Shown piece by piece: positions 48,822 to 58,872 of a stretch of 64,000 bases of DNA; the first letter of the stretch is position 1; every line of letters begins with the position of its first letter. This DNA comes from Vreelandella lionensis (GTDB lineage Bacteria > Pseudomonadota > Gammaproteobacteria > Pseudomonadales > Halomonadaceae): assembly GCF_002087295.1 (NCBI RefSeq), contig NZ_MWVI01000083.1:1-64000 (forward strand), in the 5' to 3' direction. The translations under genes were made by a program, and so were the position numbers. The notes beneath the pieces were generated by a model that was not told where the DNA came from, did no database searches, and saw nothing but the letters and a program-made list of their open reading frames with translations.

Positions 48822-49570
48822 GCCAGCCGGTACTGATCTGCCGCCAAGGGGGGCGGGGCGAAGCGCTGGCCGATGCCCTGCGGGCAAGCGAAGGCTGGGT
48901 GGAGTCGCTTGACGTGATGCATCTGGAAGCGCTGCCTGAAGATGCTACGCAGCGCCAAGTCTGGTTGGATATTGATCAGTACCATAAGATAGTGGTGGTC
49001 AGCCCCTTTGCCGCTTACTGTTTAAGCGAGGCGCTGGATCGCTACTGGCCGCAGCTACCTATCGGTATTGATTACTATAGCGTTGGACGGGGCACTGCCA
49101 GCATACTGTTCGATCAGCTTGGGGTTCGGGTACGTATTCCTCCGCCCCAGCAGGGTGAAGACACCAGCGAAGCGCTGCTTTCGCTAGCGTCGCTTCGCCA
49201 CCTAGCACATCAACGAGTGCTGCTGGTGGCAGGAGAAGGCGGCCGCACGCTGATCGCCGACACTCTAGCGGCACGCGGGGCCACTATTACCCGGCTGGCG
49301 GTCTATCGGCGGGTTTATCAGCCGCCTTCGCCAGCGATGCAAAAGCGCCTCGCCACAGGTGCCTACCGGGCGCTGATCGTCACCAGCGGCGAACTGCTTG
49401 AATATCTGCCAAAATGGTGTGGTCCAGCAGCGTTGAACCAACCGCTAATCGTTTCCAGTCACCGTTTAGCTACACTGGCCGGTAAACTGGGTTTTTGTGA
49501 CCTCAAGGTGGCGTCGGGAGCAACGCCGGCTGCGCTGGTGGCCGCGTTGGATCGGTCCTGCAACCCATAG
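48818..49570 (+). CDS. hemD: Uroporphyrinogen-III synthase
   Basis: This intact 250-residue protein has the weakly conserved two-domain HemD fold: [42 protein letters not shown] and [19 protein letters not shown], then [13 protein letters not shown]. It closes hydroxymethylbilane with ring-D inversion. The start at 48818 is fixed by the ATGA overlap with hemC. Position in hemCDXY adds confidence. Confidence 0.92.
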   Translation: MSQPVLICRQGGRGEALADALRASEGWVESLDVMHLEALPEDATQRQVWLDIDQYHKIVVVSPFAAYCLSEALDRYWPQLPIGIDYYSVGRGTASILFDQLGVRVRIPPPQQGEDTSEALLSLASLRHLAHQRVLLVAGEGGRTLIADTLAARGATITRLAVYRRVYQPPSPAMQKRLATGAYRALIVTSGELLEYLPKWCGPAALNQPLIVSSHRLATLAGKLGFCDLKVASGATPAALVAALDRSCNP

Positions 49571-49613
49571 GGTGCCGATGTCGATCAAGGAACTTAATAA
49601 GGGCTAGCGACAG

Positions 49614-51053
49614 ATGAGCAAACAACCAAACGAGCAGGAAGGCGTTAACAACACGTCTGCCGATGCATCCCAAGATAACGCGCAACCGAGCGATACTACG
49701 GCATCATCGGCGAAAAGCGAGTCGACTGCTGGCAGCGCCTCCTCCTCTTACGCGGCTAAGAACAGCCGCTCGCGCCGCCGCAATAAAGGTGGCTCAAGCG
49801 CTTCGACTACCAGCGCTTCAAATGCCAGTGCACCCACGGCCGGCACGGCAAGCACTGCGCAGGCCAACGCCCCAAAAAATACCAAAGCGACGGCAGCAGA
49901 AACCAAGCCGACCGCCACAGCAACACCTGCAGCGTCCACCTCCTCGAAAAGCGGCAGTACATCCGCTACTGGAGGCCCAGGCAAGCCGACTCCGCCCTCC
50001 TCTACCGGTGGCGGCAGCAGCAAAGGTGGCGGCGTAGCCATTGCCCGGGTGATTATCCTGGCACTTGCCCTGGGTCTAGTAGCGTGGCAAGGCTGGCAGC
50101 GCCTGGATAGTCAGCAGCAGCGCTTAGATGAGCGGGCTCAGCAAGCCCAGAATAGCGCTTCTCAGCAGGCCGTTAGCGACCTTGAAACACGTATCGATGA
50201 GAGCGAAGCCGAGCGCGGCCAGGCGCTAGACAGCACCATGAGCGAACTGCGTAGCGAGCTGGATAGTTACCGCAGCGAAGTGAGCGGCCCGCTGGACGAC
50301 GTTCTGGCTCAGCTCTCCCAAGAGCAGGACACCGACGAGCGCGACTGGCTACACGCCGAAGCCGCCTACCTGCTGCGCCTGGCTAATCAGCGCCTACAGT
50401 TAGAAGGCGATGTGGAAGGTGCCGCCGCGCGGCTGCGTACCGCCGATGCCCGCCTAGCCGATGCTGATAACCCGTCACTGACGCCCGTGCGTCGCGAGAT
50501 TGCCAACGAGCTCGCTGCGCTAGACGCCGTACCCCAAGTAGACCGTACCGGTATTTACCTGGCCCTGAATGCCCAGCAAGAGCGCGTGGCAGGCCTGCGC
50601 CTGTCTCAAGAAATTGAAGAGCGCGCCGTGACCTCAGGTATCGAGCAGCCGCCTACCGGCACTTTCCAGCGTCAGCTAGCCGGCTTTGGTGAAGAGCTGA
50701 AAGATCTCGTGGTGATTCGTCAGCACGATGAAGCGCTGGAAGCCCTAATCACGCCTGAGCAAGAGTCTTACCTGCGTCAGAGCCTGCGCCTGATTCTCGA
50801 GCAGTCTCAGTTAGCGCTGCTCAAAGAGGAGCCGGAGCCATATGAAGCGAGCATCGACAAAGCCCTGGAACTGCTCAACGGCTACTACGATACCGAGCGT
50901 GAAGAGACCCAGAGCGTGATTGCCCGTCTGCAAGAGCTGAAGCAGGTTCAGGTACAGCCTGAGCTGCCGGACATCAGCGCCTCTCAACAAGCGCTGGCCA
51001 GCTTCATCGACAATCGCTTCGAGTCGCGCCGTCAGGATGGAGGTGATGCATGA
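49614..51053 (+). CDS. hemX: HemX family membrane protein
   Basis: This intact 479-residue protein starts with about 140 residues of low-complexity Ser/Thr/Ala/Lys sequence on the cytoplasmic side. One membrane segment follows (ARVIILALALGLVAWQGW, about 143-160), then a long periplasmic helical domain (DWLHAEAAYLLRLANQRL near 245) typical of HemX. Despite the common database name of uroporphyrinogen-III methyltransferase, HemX lacks methyltransferase motifs; its function in haem synthesis is unsettled. The stop overlaps hemY by four bases. Confidence 0.88.
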   Translation: MSKQPNEQEGVNNTSADASQDNAQPSDTTASSAKSESTAGSASSSYAAKNSRSRRRNKGGSSASTTSASNASAPTAGTASTAQANAPKNTKATAAETKPTATATPAASTSSKSGSTSATGGPGKPTPPSSTGGGSSKGGGVAIARVIILALALGLVAWQGWQRLDSQQQRLDERAQQAQNSASQQAVSDLETRIDESEAERGQALDSTMSELRSELDSYRSEVSGPLDDVLAQLSQEQDTDERDWLHAEAAYLLRLANQRLQLEGDVEGAAARLRTADARLADADNPSLTPVRREIANELAALDAVPQVDRTGIYLALNAQQERVAGLRLSQEIEERAVTSGIEQPPTGTFQRQLAGFGEELKDLVVIRQHDEALEALITPEQESYLRQSLRLILEQSQLALLKEEPEPYEASIDKALELLNGYYDTEREETQSVIARLQELKQVQVQPELPDISASQQALASFIDNRFESRRQDGGDA

Positions 51054-52313
51054 GAAAACTCATCCTGCTGATCGTTGCGGGCCTCGCGGTTGGCGCGCTC
51101 TTTGGGCACCTGATGATGTCGGTGCCCGGCTACTGGCTGATCCGCGTTGGTGACACCTCGGTTCAAACCTCGTTCTGGTTTGGTCTGGTGCTGCTGCTTG
51201 GTGCCTTTATTGTGCTGCACTTCGCGCTGCGCCTGCTTACCGGCATTATGCGCCCGGTTGGTCGCTTCCGTACCTGGAACAGCCGGGCCCGTAACCGTCG
51301 CGCCATGAAACGCACCGTTCGTGGTTTGGTGGCACTCACCGAAGGCCGCTGGAAAAAAGCCGAGAAAACCTTGGTGCGCGCCGCCGACGACTCCAGCACA
51401 CCGCTGGTGAACTACCTATCGGCCGCGCTGGCAGCCCACTATCAGGGCGACCACGAGAAGTCCCAGGAGCATCTGAACCAGGCCCAGCTGACCACCGACG
51501 GCGCGGATACCGCCATTGGCCTGATGCAGGCGCAGCTGATGATTGACCGTCAGCAGCCGGAAGAGGCTCTGGCAATTCTCAATCGCCTGGATAAGCAGCT
51601 CACCAATCACCCGCAGGTACTGAAGCTTTTGAAGCAGGTACACCTGAGCGTCAACGACTGGGAAGGCCTGCGCCGCCTAATTCCACGACTGGCTGCGCAG
51701 AGGCTGATTACCCAGCAAGAGCGCGAACAGCTGGAACTCAAAGCGTATCGCGAGCTGATCATCTTCGAAGCGAAGAACCCCACCAATATCGAACGGGTTC
51801 GCGGGCTGTGGGCGGATATGCCCGACTACCTGCGCGGCAATACCGAGCTGATCGTGCTCTATACCGAGGCACTGCTGCACGCCAACGAAGAGCCGATTGC
51901 CGAGCGTCTGCTGAACCACTCGCTGGACAACCACTGGGACGCCCGCTTAGTGAAGCGCTACGGCCTGCTCAACGTGGATGCCGCTCGCCAGCTCGCCAAG
52001 GCCGAAAAGTGGCTACAAGAGCGCCCCAACGACCCCGCCCTGCTGCTCGCCTGTGGCCGCCTGTCGCTGCGTGTGGGCCAGTGGGAAAAAGCGCTGGAGT
52101 ACTTGGAAAGCCAGCCAGCGCCAGCGCCCCAATGGGGAGGTGTGTGCCGAGCTTGCCCGCCTCTACGCAAGCCTAGGCGAGCACAACAAGAGCCAGCTCT
52201 ACTATCGCCATAGCGTCGATATGCTGGCGAAATCTCTGCCATCGCTGCCACAACCCAGCGATGCCAGTGACAGCACGCAGAGCGATAAGAAAGCAGCGAA
52301 AAAGACGGCGTAA
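51050..52313 (+). CDS. hemY: HemY family TPR membrane protein (one frameshift)
   Basis: The corrected length is about 420 residues. Two N-terminal membrane segments ([19 protein letters not shown] and [19 protein letters not shown]) are followed by TPR-like repeats such as [20 protein letters not shown] and [14 protein letters not shown]. This is the proteobacterial HemY, not the protoporphyrinogen oxidase of the same name. It is proposed to act late in haem synthesis. An extra base near 52113 shifts the last 67 residues. A strong bidirectional terminator follows. Confidence 0.9.
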
Positions 52314-52329
52314 CCGCCTTCTGCAACGC

Positions 52330-52358
52330 AAAAAGGGTGCCCGCGGGCACCCTTTTTT
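52330..52358. terminator. Bidirectional terminator, hemY / mscL
   Basis: GGGTGCCCGCGGGCACCC is a perfect palindrome flanked by an A run on the left and six T residues on the right. It can end hemY on the plus strand and mscL on the minus strand. Confidence 0.92.
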
Positions 52359-52377
52359 AATGACGCTTCGCTCCACG

Positions 52378-52862
52378 CTATCGGTAGGCTTCTCTGAGGC
52401 CGCCGCCTGCAGTTCAGAAGTACAGTGACCGCAGCGAACGGCCTTGATGGGCACCACCATAAAACAGTAAGGGCAGGGCTTTTCGGTCGGGTCTGCCGGT
52501 GCCACCGCCTCTTCGCGCTTTAAGCGGTTGATGGTACGCACCAGCAAAAACACCACGAACGCGACGATGGAGAAACTCACCACCGCGTTGATAAACAGCC
52601 CCACGTTCAGCGTCACCGCCCCCGCCGCTTGAGCTTCCGCCAAGGTGGCATAGGGCGCTCCCGCCACGCCTTCCCGCAATACGACGAACAGATTCGAAAA
52701 ATCGATCCCACCCACCAACAGGCCAATCAGCGGATTCATCACGTCTTTGACAAGGCTTTGCACGATCAGCGTAAACGCCCCGCCAATGATGATACCCACC
52801 GCCATATCAATCACGTTGCCCTTAACAGCAAACTCGCGGAATTCCCGAAAAAATTTAGCCAT
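52378..52862 (-). CDS. mscL: Large-conductance mechanosensitive channel (probable frameshift near the stop)
   Basis: MscL opens under osmotic down-shock. The family core is clear: [20 protein letters not shown] for the N-terminal helix and TM1, then [19 protein letters not shown] for TM2. After TM2 the protein has [19 protein letters not shown], a paired CxxC zinc-ribbon-like tail seen in some proteobacterial MscLs. As read, the frame runs through the terminator to 52173, antisense to hemY, giving 229 residues. Restoring one base near 52405 gives a stop at 52378-52380 before the terminator and a normal length near 161, so I use that end. Confidence 0.87.
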
Positions 52863-52973
52863 ACCCTACCCATCCTTACCAAGCCAATGAAACGCCAAGG
52901 GCTAAGTTGCCCTGAGAGAAGGATGGGCCACGGTTAAAAGTGCGGCAAGGGCTAACGATACAAGGGAGTTATA

Positions 52974-53420
52974 TTATTGATGGGAGGCAGCCATCACCGC
53001 CTCTAGCGCCGCTTTATATCCCTGCACGCCTAGGCCAGCAATCACGCCATCGGCCCGTAGCGAGACATAGGAGTGGTGGCGAAACGACTCGCGCTTATGC
53101 ACGTTGGAGAGATGGACTTCGATGACCTGGCCATCAAAGGCGTGCAATGCATCGAGGATCGGCCACTGAGGTATGGGTGTAGGCCGCCGGGTTGATATTA
53201 ATGGCCTGCGTGCCATCCCCCCTCGCTGCGTGGATGGCGTCGATGAGCGCGCCTTCATGGTTACTTTGCAGGCAGGTGATGTCCCAGCCTGCCATTACCG
53301 CTTTTTCGCGCAGCAGGTTATTCACATCGTCCAGTGTGTCATAGCCATAAATCTCTGGCTGACGCTGCCTAATAAATTGAGATTAGGCCCATGTAACACC
53401 AATACTTTGCCCTGCTGCAT
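52974..53420 (-). CDS. aroQ: Type II 3-dehydroquinate dehydratase (two frameshifts)
   Basis: AroQ performs the third shikimate-pathway step. The corrected length is 148 residues. Motifs are [11 protein letters not shown] at the start, the active-site loop [25 protein letters not shown] near residue 55, [16 protein letters not shown] near 75 and [17 protein letters not shown] near 100. One base is missing near 53363, just before the tyrosine loop, and one extra G is present near 53160. The start follows AGGAGAG. It stands alone, without accBC downstream. Confidence 0.93.
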
Positions 53421-53473
53421 AGCGCTCTCCTGCGGTGATGTGGTTAACCATGTCTTGTGTTAGTCAGCACGTT

Positions 53474-54844
53474 CTAACACCTTCCCCCAAGCGCTGCCAG
53501 CGCCTTATCCAGTGATGCCTGCTGGCGCTGTTCATACAGCGCAATTTCATCAATCACGGAGGCACCCAAGTCACGCTCGAATTGGGCTTGGTTGGCTTGG
53601 CTTGCGTATTCATCGCGCTGCTCGCCGCCCAGGTTCGACTGGAAGCTGCCCGCCGCGCTAACCGGCAGGAAATCTTCATAAATCATGGGCTGGCAGGCCA
53701 ATGCGCCTTGATCAATAAGCGCTTCAAGGGTAGCCGCGTGGAGCTGCTCGGGAAGCGACACATGGGCACCCGGCACGGCGTCGTAGTGGAAAAACGCCAC
53801 CTCTTCGCGGCGCAGGGTTGTGTTGTCGTCAGGAAATGCCTGAAACACCTCGGCGAGCTGCGACTGATGGACGTTGTTATCTTTGGCAGGAGGCAGCTGC
53901 TGCGACTCGGCCAGCAGGCGGTCGTATAGCGCGCGCCCTTTTTGAGTGAGAGCAACCCCGCGCTGCTCGATTTCACCGAAGCGGGCGGTATGGTGTCCCG
54001 CCACGCTGTCGGCAAAGGTAATGGTCTCTTCCAGCGCTTTGAAGCTGGTTTGGCGCAGTAGAATCGGGCAGCGGCGACGGGGCGGGCCTTCGATCACCGC
54101 CTTAGGGTCGATGCCAACACTCGGCATCTGCTGCTGCACCGCATCGATGTCTAGGGTGCGCGGGGTAAGATGGTTGATATGCGGGCCTCTAAAGCTCACC
54201 ACGTCAGCAATAAGCCGATGCTCCTGGTGTAAACGGTCATAGGTGGCACGATCCACCGTCGCATCGTGGTGCCAGCGGAACGTATCGAGCGCGGCCTGCA
54301 CGAATGCCTTGGCATCGGCTGCGTTTAAGCCACTTTGCTCTTCACAGCGGGCGATTAGCGCCTGGGCCTCGGGCGTGACGATCTCACGGCGAGAGAGAAT
54401 TTCCCGGGCCTGCTCACGCAGTTGAGGGTTCTCGATGAGTTCAAGACGTAACAAGGAAGTAAATACGCGGAAGGGATTGCGCTTCAAGGCGTCATCATCC
54501 ACCGGGCGAAACGCCGTGGAGTGCACCGGCACACCGGCAGCAGCCAGGTCGTAATACCCCACGGGATGCATGCCCATCACCGCAAACATACGCCGTAACA
54601 GTGACAGCTCTTCAGGCAAACCAACGCGGATCGCTCCATGGCGCTCAACGCTAAGGCGCGCTAGCTCATCCGATGATTTGAGCGTGTGGGCTAAGGCGGC
54701 ATCCTCTGCCAGCACATTATGATTCACGCTCTCCACCAGCGAGAGCAGCGTGCCATATTGCGGCACTTCCTGTTGATACATCGCCGACATCGCTTTGGAA
54801 AATTGATCGCGAATATCGTCGGCGCTTACATAAGCAGCATCCAT
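53474..54844 (-). CDS. hglS: 2-oxoadipate dioxygenase/decarboxylase HglS (DUF1338/YdcJ family)
   Basis: This intact 456-residue protein matches the YdcJ/DUF1338 family, whose Pseudomonas putida member HglS converts 2-oxoadipate to D-2-hydroxyglutarate in D-lysine catabolism. The conserved block VERHGAIRVGLPEELSLLRR carries the first metal histidine. RGPHINHLTPRTLDID carries the second, and MIYEDFLPVSAAGSFQSNL probably the metal glutamate. MHPVGYYDLAAAGVPVHSTAF is also diagnostic. No other lysine-degradation gene is adjacent. AGGA precedes the ATG. Confidence 0.9.
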   Translation of the reverse strand: MDAAYVSADDIRDQFSKAMSAMYQQEVPQYGTLLSLVESVNHNVLAEDAALAHTLKSSDELARLSVERHGAIRVGLPEELSLLRRMFAVMGMHPVGYYDLAAAGVPVHSTAFRPVDDDALKRNPFRVFTSLLRLELIENPQLREQAREILSRREIVTPEAQALIARCEEQSGLNAADAKAFVQAALDTFRWHHDATVDRATYDRLHQEHRLIADVVSFRGPHINHLTPRTLDIDAVQQQMPSVGIDPKAVIEGPPRRRCPILLRQTSFKALEETITFADSVAGHHTARFGEIEQRGVALTQKGRALYDRLLAESQQLPPAKDNNVHQSQLAEVFQAFPDDNTTLRREEVAFFHYDAVPGAHVSLPEQLHAATLEALIDQGALACQPMIYEDFLPVSAAGSFQSNLGGEQRDEYASQANQAQFERDLGASVIDEIALYEQRQQASLDKALAALGGRC

Positions 54845-55039
54845 GGGGCGTCCTGTTGGTCATCTTGTGAGTGTTATAACGATTACCATAGTAGCGCTGC
54901 AGCGACGGGGGAAATTGCATAAATTTGGCCGTTATCTTCATTAACACGCCTTGGCCCCCGCCACAGCACATGGTGTTACCGGTTACACTAAGCCTTTCTG
55001 TTTCGACAATTCTACGTTTCGACAAAGGCCACCGCTTAG

Positions 55040-55909
55040 ATGACTGCCTCACGCTCGCCGCTACCGCTCTATCTGGGCTTGCCCATGTGGGCCAATCAGG
55101 ATTGGCAGGGCAGCCTCTACCCGCGCCAAGCCAAGACCGACCTGCTCAGCGATTACGCGGCGGTGTTTTCCAGCGTGGAGGGCAATACAACGTTTTACAG
55201 CGGTGCGCCTTAAGCCCGATATCATCGCTGCCTGGGCACGTCAGGCCCCTGCTCATTTCCGTTTTTGTTTTAAACTGCCCGCCAGCGTGACGCACGACCA
55301 GCGTCTCGGCAGTTTAGCGTCTGCCTGGGAGTTTATAGAGGCACTGACGCCGCTCCATGACCGGCTTGGTCCAACCATGGTCCAACTACCGCGTGATTTC
55401 GGCCCCTCAGAGTTACCTACACTCGAAGCATTGCTCGCCCACTGGCCAGTCAGTTGCCCTGTGCTGTTGAGGTGCGCCACCCTGTTTTTTTCCACAAGGG
55501 TAAGGAGGAGAAGGACCTCAACCGATTGTTGATAACTTATGGCGTTAATCGTGTGATGCTGGCTGTGCGTCCGGTGTTCTCGACCCCCGCCGAAGGCCAT
55601 GCGGGCCTCGCTCATGCCCAACAGGAAAAGCCGAAACTCCCGTTACACGTGCTTTCCACAGCGGAGCAACCGATTATTCGCTTCATTGGCCATATTGACA
55701 AAACCATCAATACTCGCTACTTCGCTCCGTGGATAGAGCGCCTAAAGCTGTGGATAAGTCAGGGGAAAACCCCTTTCTTATTTGTGCATACAGCGGATAA
55801 CCGTGAGTCTCCTGAGATGGCTCGACACCTGTACCACGCCCTTCAACAGCACATCGCACTGCCTGAGCTTGAACCCTTTGCCGATGAAAAGCAGAGCCAG
55901 CTGTTTTAA
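55040..55909 (+). CDS. DUF72 family protein (two frameshifts)
   Basis: The corrected length is about 289 residues. DUF72 signatures are LYLGLPMWANQDWQGSLYP at the start, FSSVEGNTTFY near residue 45, APAHFRFCFKLPASVTHDQRL near 75, CAVEVRHPVFF near 145 and FLFVHTADNRESPEMARHLY near the end. It is a TIM-barrel-like family of unknown function, related to YecE. Frame changes are near 55205 and 55460. It is divergent from hglS. Confidence 0.85.
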
Positions 55910-55969
55910 GCCGTCTTTTTAGATGAGCTGACTGGCAAGCCCTACCATGATCGGATAAATTGCGCGTTC

Positions 55970-56043
55970 TTTCGGAAAAGTACGCTGGCAATTTCTCTAT
56001 TTCCGAAAATCGGCGCACTGCGCCGATAACGACTCATTATAAT
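55970..56043 (+). promoter_or_regulatory. Promoter and double dyad upstream of the NSS transporter
   Basis: TTTCGGAAA (55970-55978) and its exact complement TTTCCGAAA (56000-56008) are centred 30 bases apart. Immediately after, ATCGGCGC-ACT-GCGCCGAT (56009-56027) is a perfect dyad, then TATAAT (56038-56043). The dyad covers the expected -35 position, as for a repressor operator. The transporter ATG is 22 bases downstream of the -10. Confidence 0.45.
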
Positions 56044-56064
56044 TGAACGTAACACAGGTGATTT

Positions 56065-57406
56065 ATGGCAAAACTTGCACATGCACAGTGGTCATCTCGT
56101 ATGACCTTTGTGCTAGCCGCAGCGGGTTCAGCGGTTGGCTTAGGGAATATTTGGAAGTTCCCTTATATGGTAGGTGAAAGCGGCGGGGCTGCTTTCGTAT
56201 TTGTTTACCTGCTCTGTATTGGGCTCATTGGCTTGCCCATTCTTGTTTCTGATTGGCTTTTCGGGCGGCGCGGGCAGAAAAACCCTGCGAGCACGATGTC
56301 CGAGCTGGCACGCCAAGCCAATAAATCCAGTATGTGGGCCGTGGTTGGCATCAGCGGCATCATTGGGGCGTTTTTAATTCTGTCGTTCTATAGCGTGATC
56401 GGCGGCTGGTCGCTCTACTACACCCTTAACTCCGTCACTGGCACCTTCAGTGGTCAAGATGCCGACGGCATCGGCGCGCTGTTTAACGGCATGCTCAGCA
56501 ATCCTGGGTTGCTGTTGCTAGGCCACTCTGCCTTTATGCTCTTGGTGATTGGCATTGTGGCTCAGGGTGTCACGAAGGGTCTGGAAGGCGCTGTGCGCAT
56601 CTTGATGCCGGTGTTGGCGCTACTGCTGGTTGTGCTGATCGGCTATGGCATGTCGACCGGCCATTTTGGCCAAGCGCTGGAGTATATGTTTAACCCGGAT
56701 TGGAGCAAGCTAAGCGCAGAGACAGTCCTGGCAGCGTTAGGGCACGCCTTTTTCACCCTTTCGCTGGGTATGGGCATTATGATGGCGTATGGCTCTTACT
56801 TGGGCAAAGAGATCAACCTGCTCCAAACCGCCCGTACCGTCATTATTATGGATACGGTGATCGCACTCGGGGCGGGGCTTGCGATCTTCCCCATCGTATT
56901 TGCAAACAACCTTGACCTAGCCTCAGGCCCTGGGCTGATCTTTGTTACGCTGCCCTTAGCATTTGGCAATATGGACGGCGGCTCTCTCCTGGGGTTGATG
57001 TTCTTCCTGCTGCTCACCTTCGCGGCCCTTACCTCGGCCATTTCACTGCTTGAGCCAGTGGTTGAGTTTATTGAAGAGCGCACGCCGCTGTCTCGCGTGA
57101 TGGCGACCGTTGTTGCCGGGGTGGGCGCTTGGGCGCTGGGTATTGCCGCTCTGCTCTCCTTCAACGTGTGGAGCGAGCCGCTCATGTTCGGTATGGGCGT
57201 GTTCGACCTACTGGATACGCTGACCAGCAAAATCATGCTGCCGCTTACCGGTTTAGGCGCGATTCTCTTCGCTGCGTGGTGCTTAGAGCGCAAGAGTGTC
57301 GAGGCTGAGCTTGCTGTCAGCCACTGGCGTAAGCGTATGGAACATCATCGCGCGCTATGTAGCGCCCGCGGGTGTCATCGCTGTCTTCGTCACAGGCTTA
57401 CTCTAA
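56065..57406 (+). CDS. Sodium-dependent (NSS/SNF family) transporter (one frameshift)
   Basis: This inner-membrane symporter is about 446 residues with roughly twelve membrane segments. The start WSSRMTFVLAAAGSAVGLGNIWKFP is the family signature, forming TM1 with its sodium and substrate sites. Later SLGMGIMMAYGSYL and LTFAALTSAISLLEPVVEF are the TM6 and TM8 regions. Prokaryotic NSS members such as LeuT, TnaT and MhsT carry amino acids with sodium, fitting a halophile. An extra base near 57335 shifts the frame; after correction the protein ends VWNIIARYVAP..VTGLL at 57404-57406. Confidence 0.92.
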
Positions 57407-57415
57407 GCCGTTACG

Positions 57416-57440
57416 GCCCCGCTAGCTGGCGGGGCTGTTC
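57416..57440 (+). terminator. Terminator-like hairpin after the NSS transporter
   Basis: GCCCCGC-TAGCTG-GCGGGGC with a short T-containing tail lies 10 bases after the corrected transporter stop. Confidence 0.6.
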
Positions 57441-57455
57441 TATCACACGCTGTTT

Positions 57456-57674
57456 TTAGTGCAATTCGCTCTCTTGCGGTTCGTCATCGTCCGGCATGGG
57501 AGCGATATCCCGCGATAGCTTCTGAAACTCCCGATGCAGCTCAATCCCTCTGCGTGCCCTTAGGCTACGCTGGGCGGCGCTGCGCCGACGTTGGGCATGC
57601 TCATCGACCTCCATACTCATGAATATGTCGAGCAATTCGCTTTTTACCGAGGTCATTCGTTCGACGTTTCTCAT
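57456..57674 (-). CDS. Small basic/acidic cytosolic protein, unknown
   Basis: This 72-residue protein has a strong GGAGGAG ribosome-binding site. It is helical and highly charged, with an arginine-rich middle (QRRRSAAQRSLRARRG) and an acidic end (PMPDDDEPQESE). It resembles the PA3496-type small proteins of pseudomonads in general character, but I cannot confirm this. It is convergent with the NSS transporter and upstream of hexR on the other strand. No function is assigned. Confidence 0.55.
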   Translation of the reverse strand: MRNVERMTSVKSELLDIFMSMEVDEHAQRRRSAAQRSLRARRGIELHREFQKLSRDIAPMPDDDEPQESELH

Positions 57675-57928
57675 GATCGACGCTCCTCCAGGTGAAGTTG
57701 CCTACGTCCACCTGCATCCGTGACGACTGATTTTTAAATGATGCAGTGCGGCACGTCACTTCTTACTATAACCTACTTGACAAAATGATGACGATTCTTG
57801 AAGAAAGGGGTTAACGCCCTTTAAACGGCAGCCATTACGGGTGATTCCCGCTGCCCTCTTCGCGTCACTCAGGCATACTGTGGCCACCTAGGCTGCATAA
57901 GCACGATCAAGAATTTAAGGAGCTGAAC

Positions 57929-58782
57929 GTGAGCCGCGCCCTGTTCGATGAAATGAGACGCCGCATGGAGCATTTCCGTCGCTCCGAACAAAAGGTAGCG
58001 CGGTTCGTGCTGCGTAACCCCGATGAAGTGATCCATATGCGGATCGTGGACCTGGCCACTGACGCGAAGGTGAGCGAGCCCACCGTGGTGCGCTTCTGCC
58101 GCGCGCTCGGCTGCAACGGTTTCCAGGACTTCAAGCTTCAGCTCGCCCAGATGCTGGCCAGCGGCAGCCAGTTCGCCCAGTTCTCGATGAACGATAGCGA
58201 CTCGGTGGCGGAGTTCTCTCACAGCATTTTTGACTCCACCGTCGGCACACTGCTGTCGGTACGCGATCGGCTCGACAATGAAGCCTTGGGGCGAGCAGTG
58301 AATGCACTGGCCATGGCCAACCGGGTGGAGCTTTAAGGCTTTGGTGCCTCTGGTGCCGTGGCGTTCGATGCCCAGCACAAGTTCTTCCGCCTCAGATCTC
58401 GACCTCCGCCTACGCCGACCCGCACATGCAGAACATGTCGGCGGTGACGCTGCAAGAGGGCGATGTGGTGGTGGCGATTTCACAAACCGGGCGTACCAAG
58501 CCACTGGGGGCCAGCGTGCGCTTGGCCCGCGAAGCGGGGGCGACGGTGATTGGCCTGTGCCCCAGCGAATCGGCGCTGGCCCATGAAGTGAGCCTGCCGC
58601 TGTTTATCGATGTGCATGAAGATACCGAGATTTACACGCCGCTCAGCTCGCGCATCGCCCACCTGGTGCTGATCGACGTGCTGGCCGTTGGTGTCGCTAA
58701 AACCCGCGGCCCCAAACTCGCCGAGCAGCTTAAAGCGGTGAAAAAGAGCCTGACCACGCTGCGTTACCCAGACGACCACTAA
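57929..58782 (+). CDS. hexR: RpiR-family transcriptional regulator HexR (in-frame stop plus frameshift)
   Basis: HexR represses central sugar metabolism genes and responds to 2-keto-3-deoxy-6-phosphogluconate. The corrected length is 284 residues. The N-terminal RpiR helix-turn-helix domain contains EQKVARFVLRNPDEV and AKVSEPTVVRFCRALGCNGFQDFK. The C-terminal SIS sugar-phosphate domain contains GFGASGAVAFDAQHKFFRL and AISQTGRTKPLG. An in-frame TAA at 58334-58336 stands where tyrosine is expected (VEL-Y-GFGASG), and a C is missing near 58396. The start is GTG with AAGGAG upstream. No HexR target operon (edd, zwf, gap) is in the window. Confidence 0.88.
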
Positions 58783-58872
58783 CGGCGGGCTAACGCGACG
58801 TACGCTGTATACCCAGCCAGTGGGCGGGCTGTGCTAAACTGACCGCCCATTTTCGAACCGGCAGCGGCTTAT

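Noticed and set aside
49748..50041. Hydrophobic 97-codon frame antisense to the hemX low-complexity region
   Set aside because: The hydrophobicity mirrors the Ser/Thr/Ala-rich repeat on the coding strand. No start signal or neighbour supports it.
52173..52377. 229-residue version of MscL reading through the terminator into hemY
   Set aside because: A normal stop lies in another frame just before the terminator, the extra residues are basic and unconserved, and frameshifts are frequent in this sequence.
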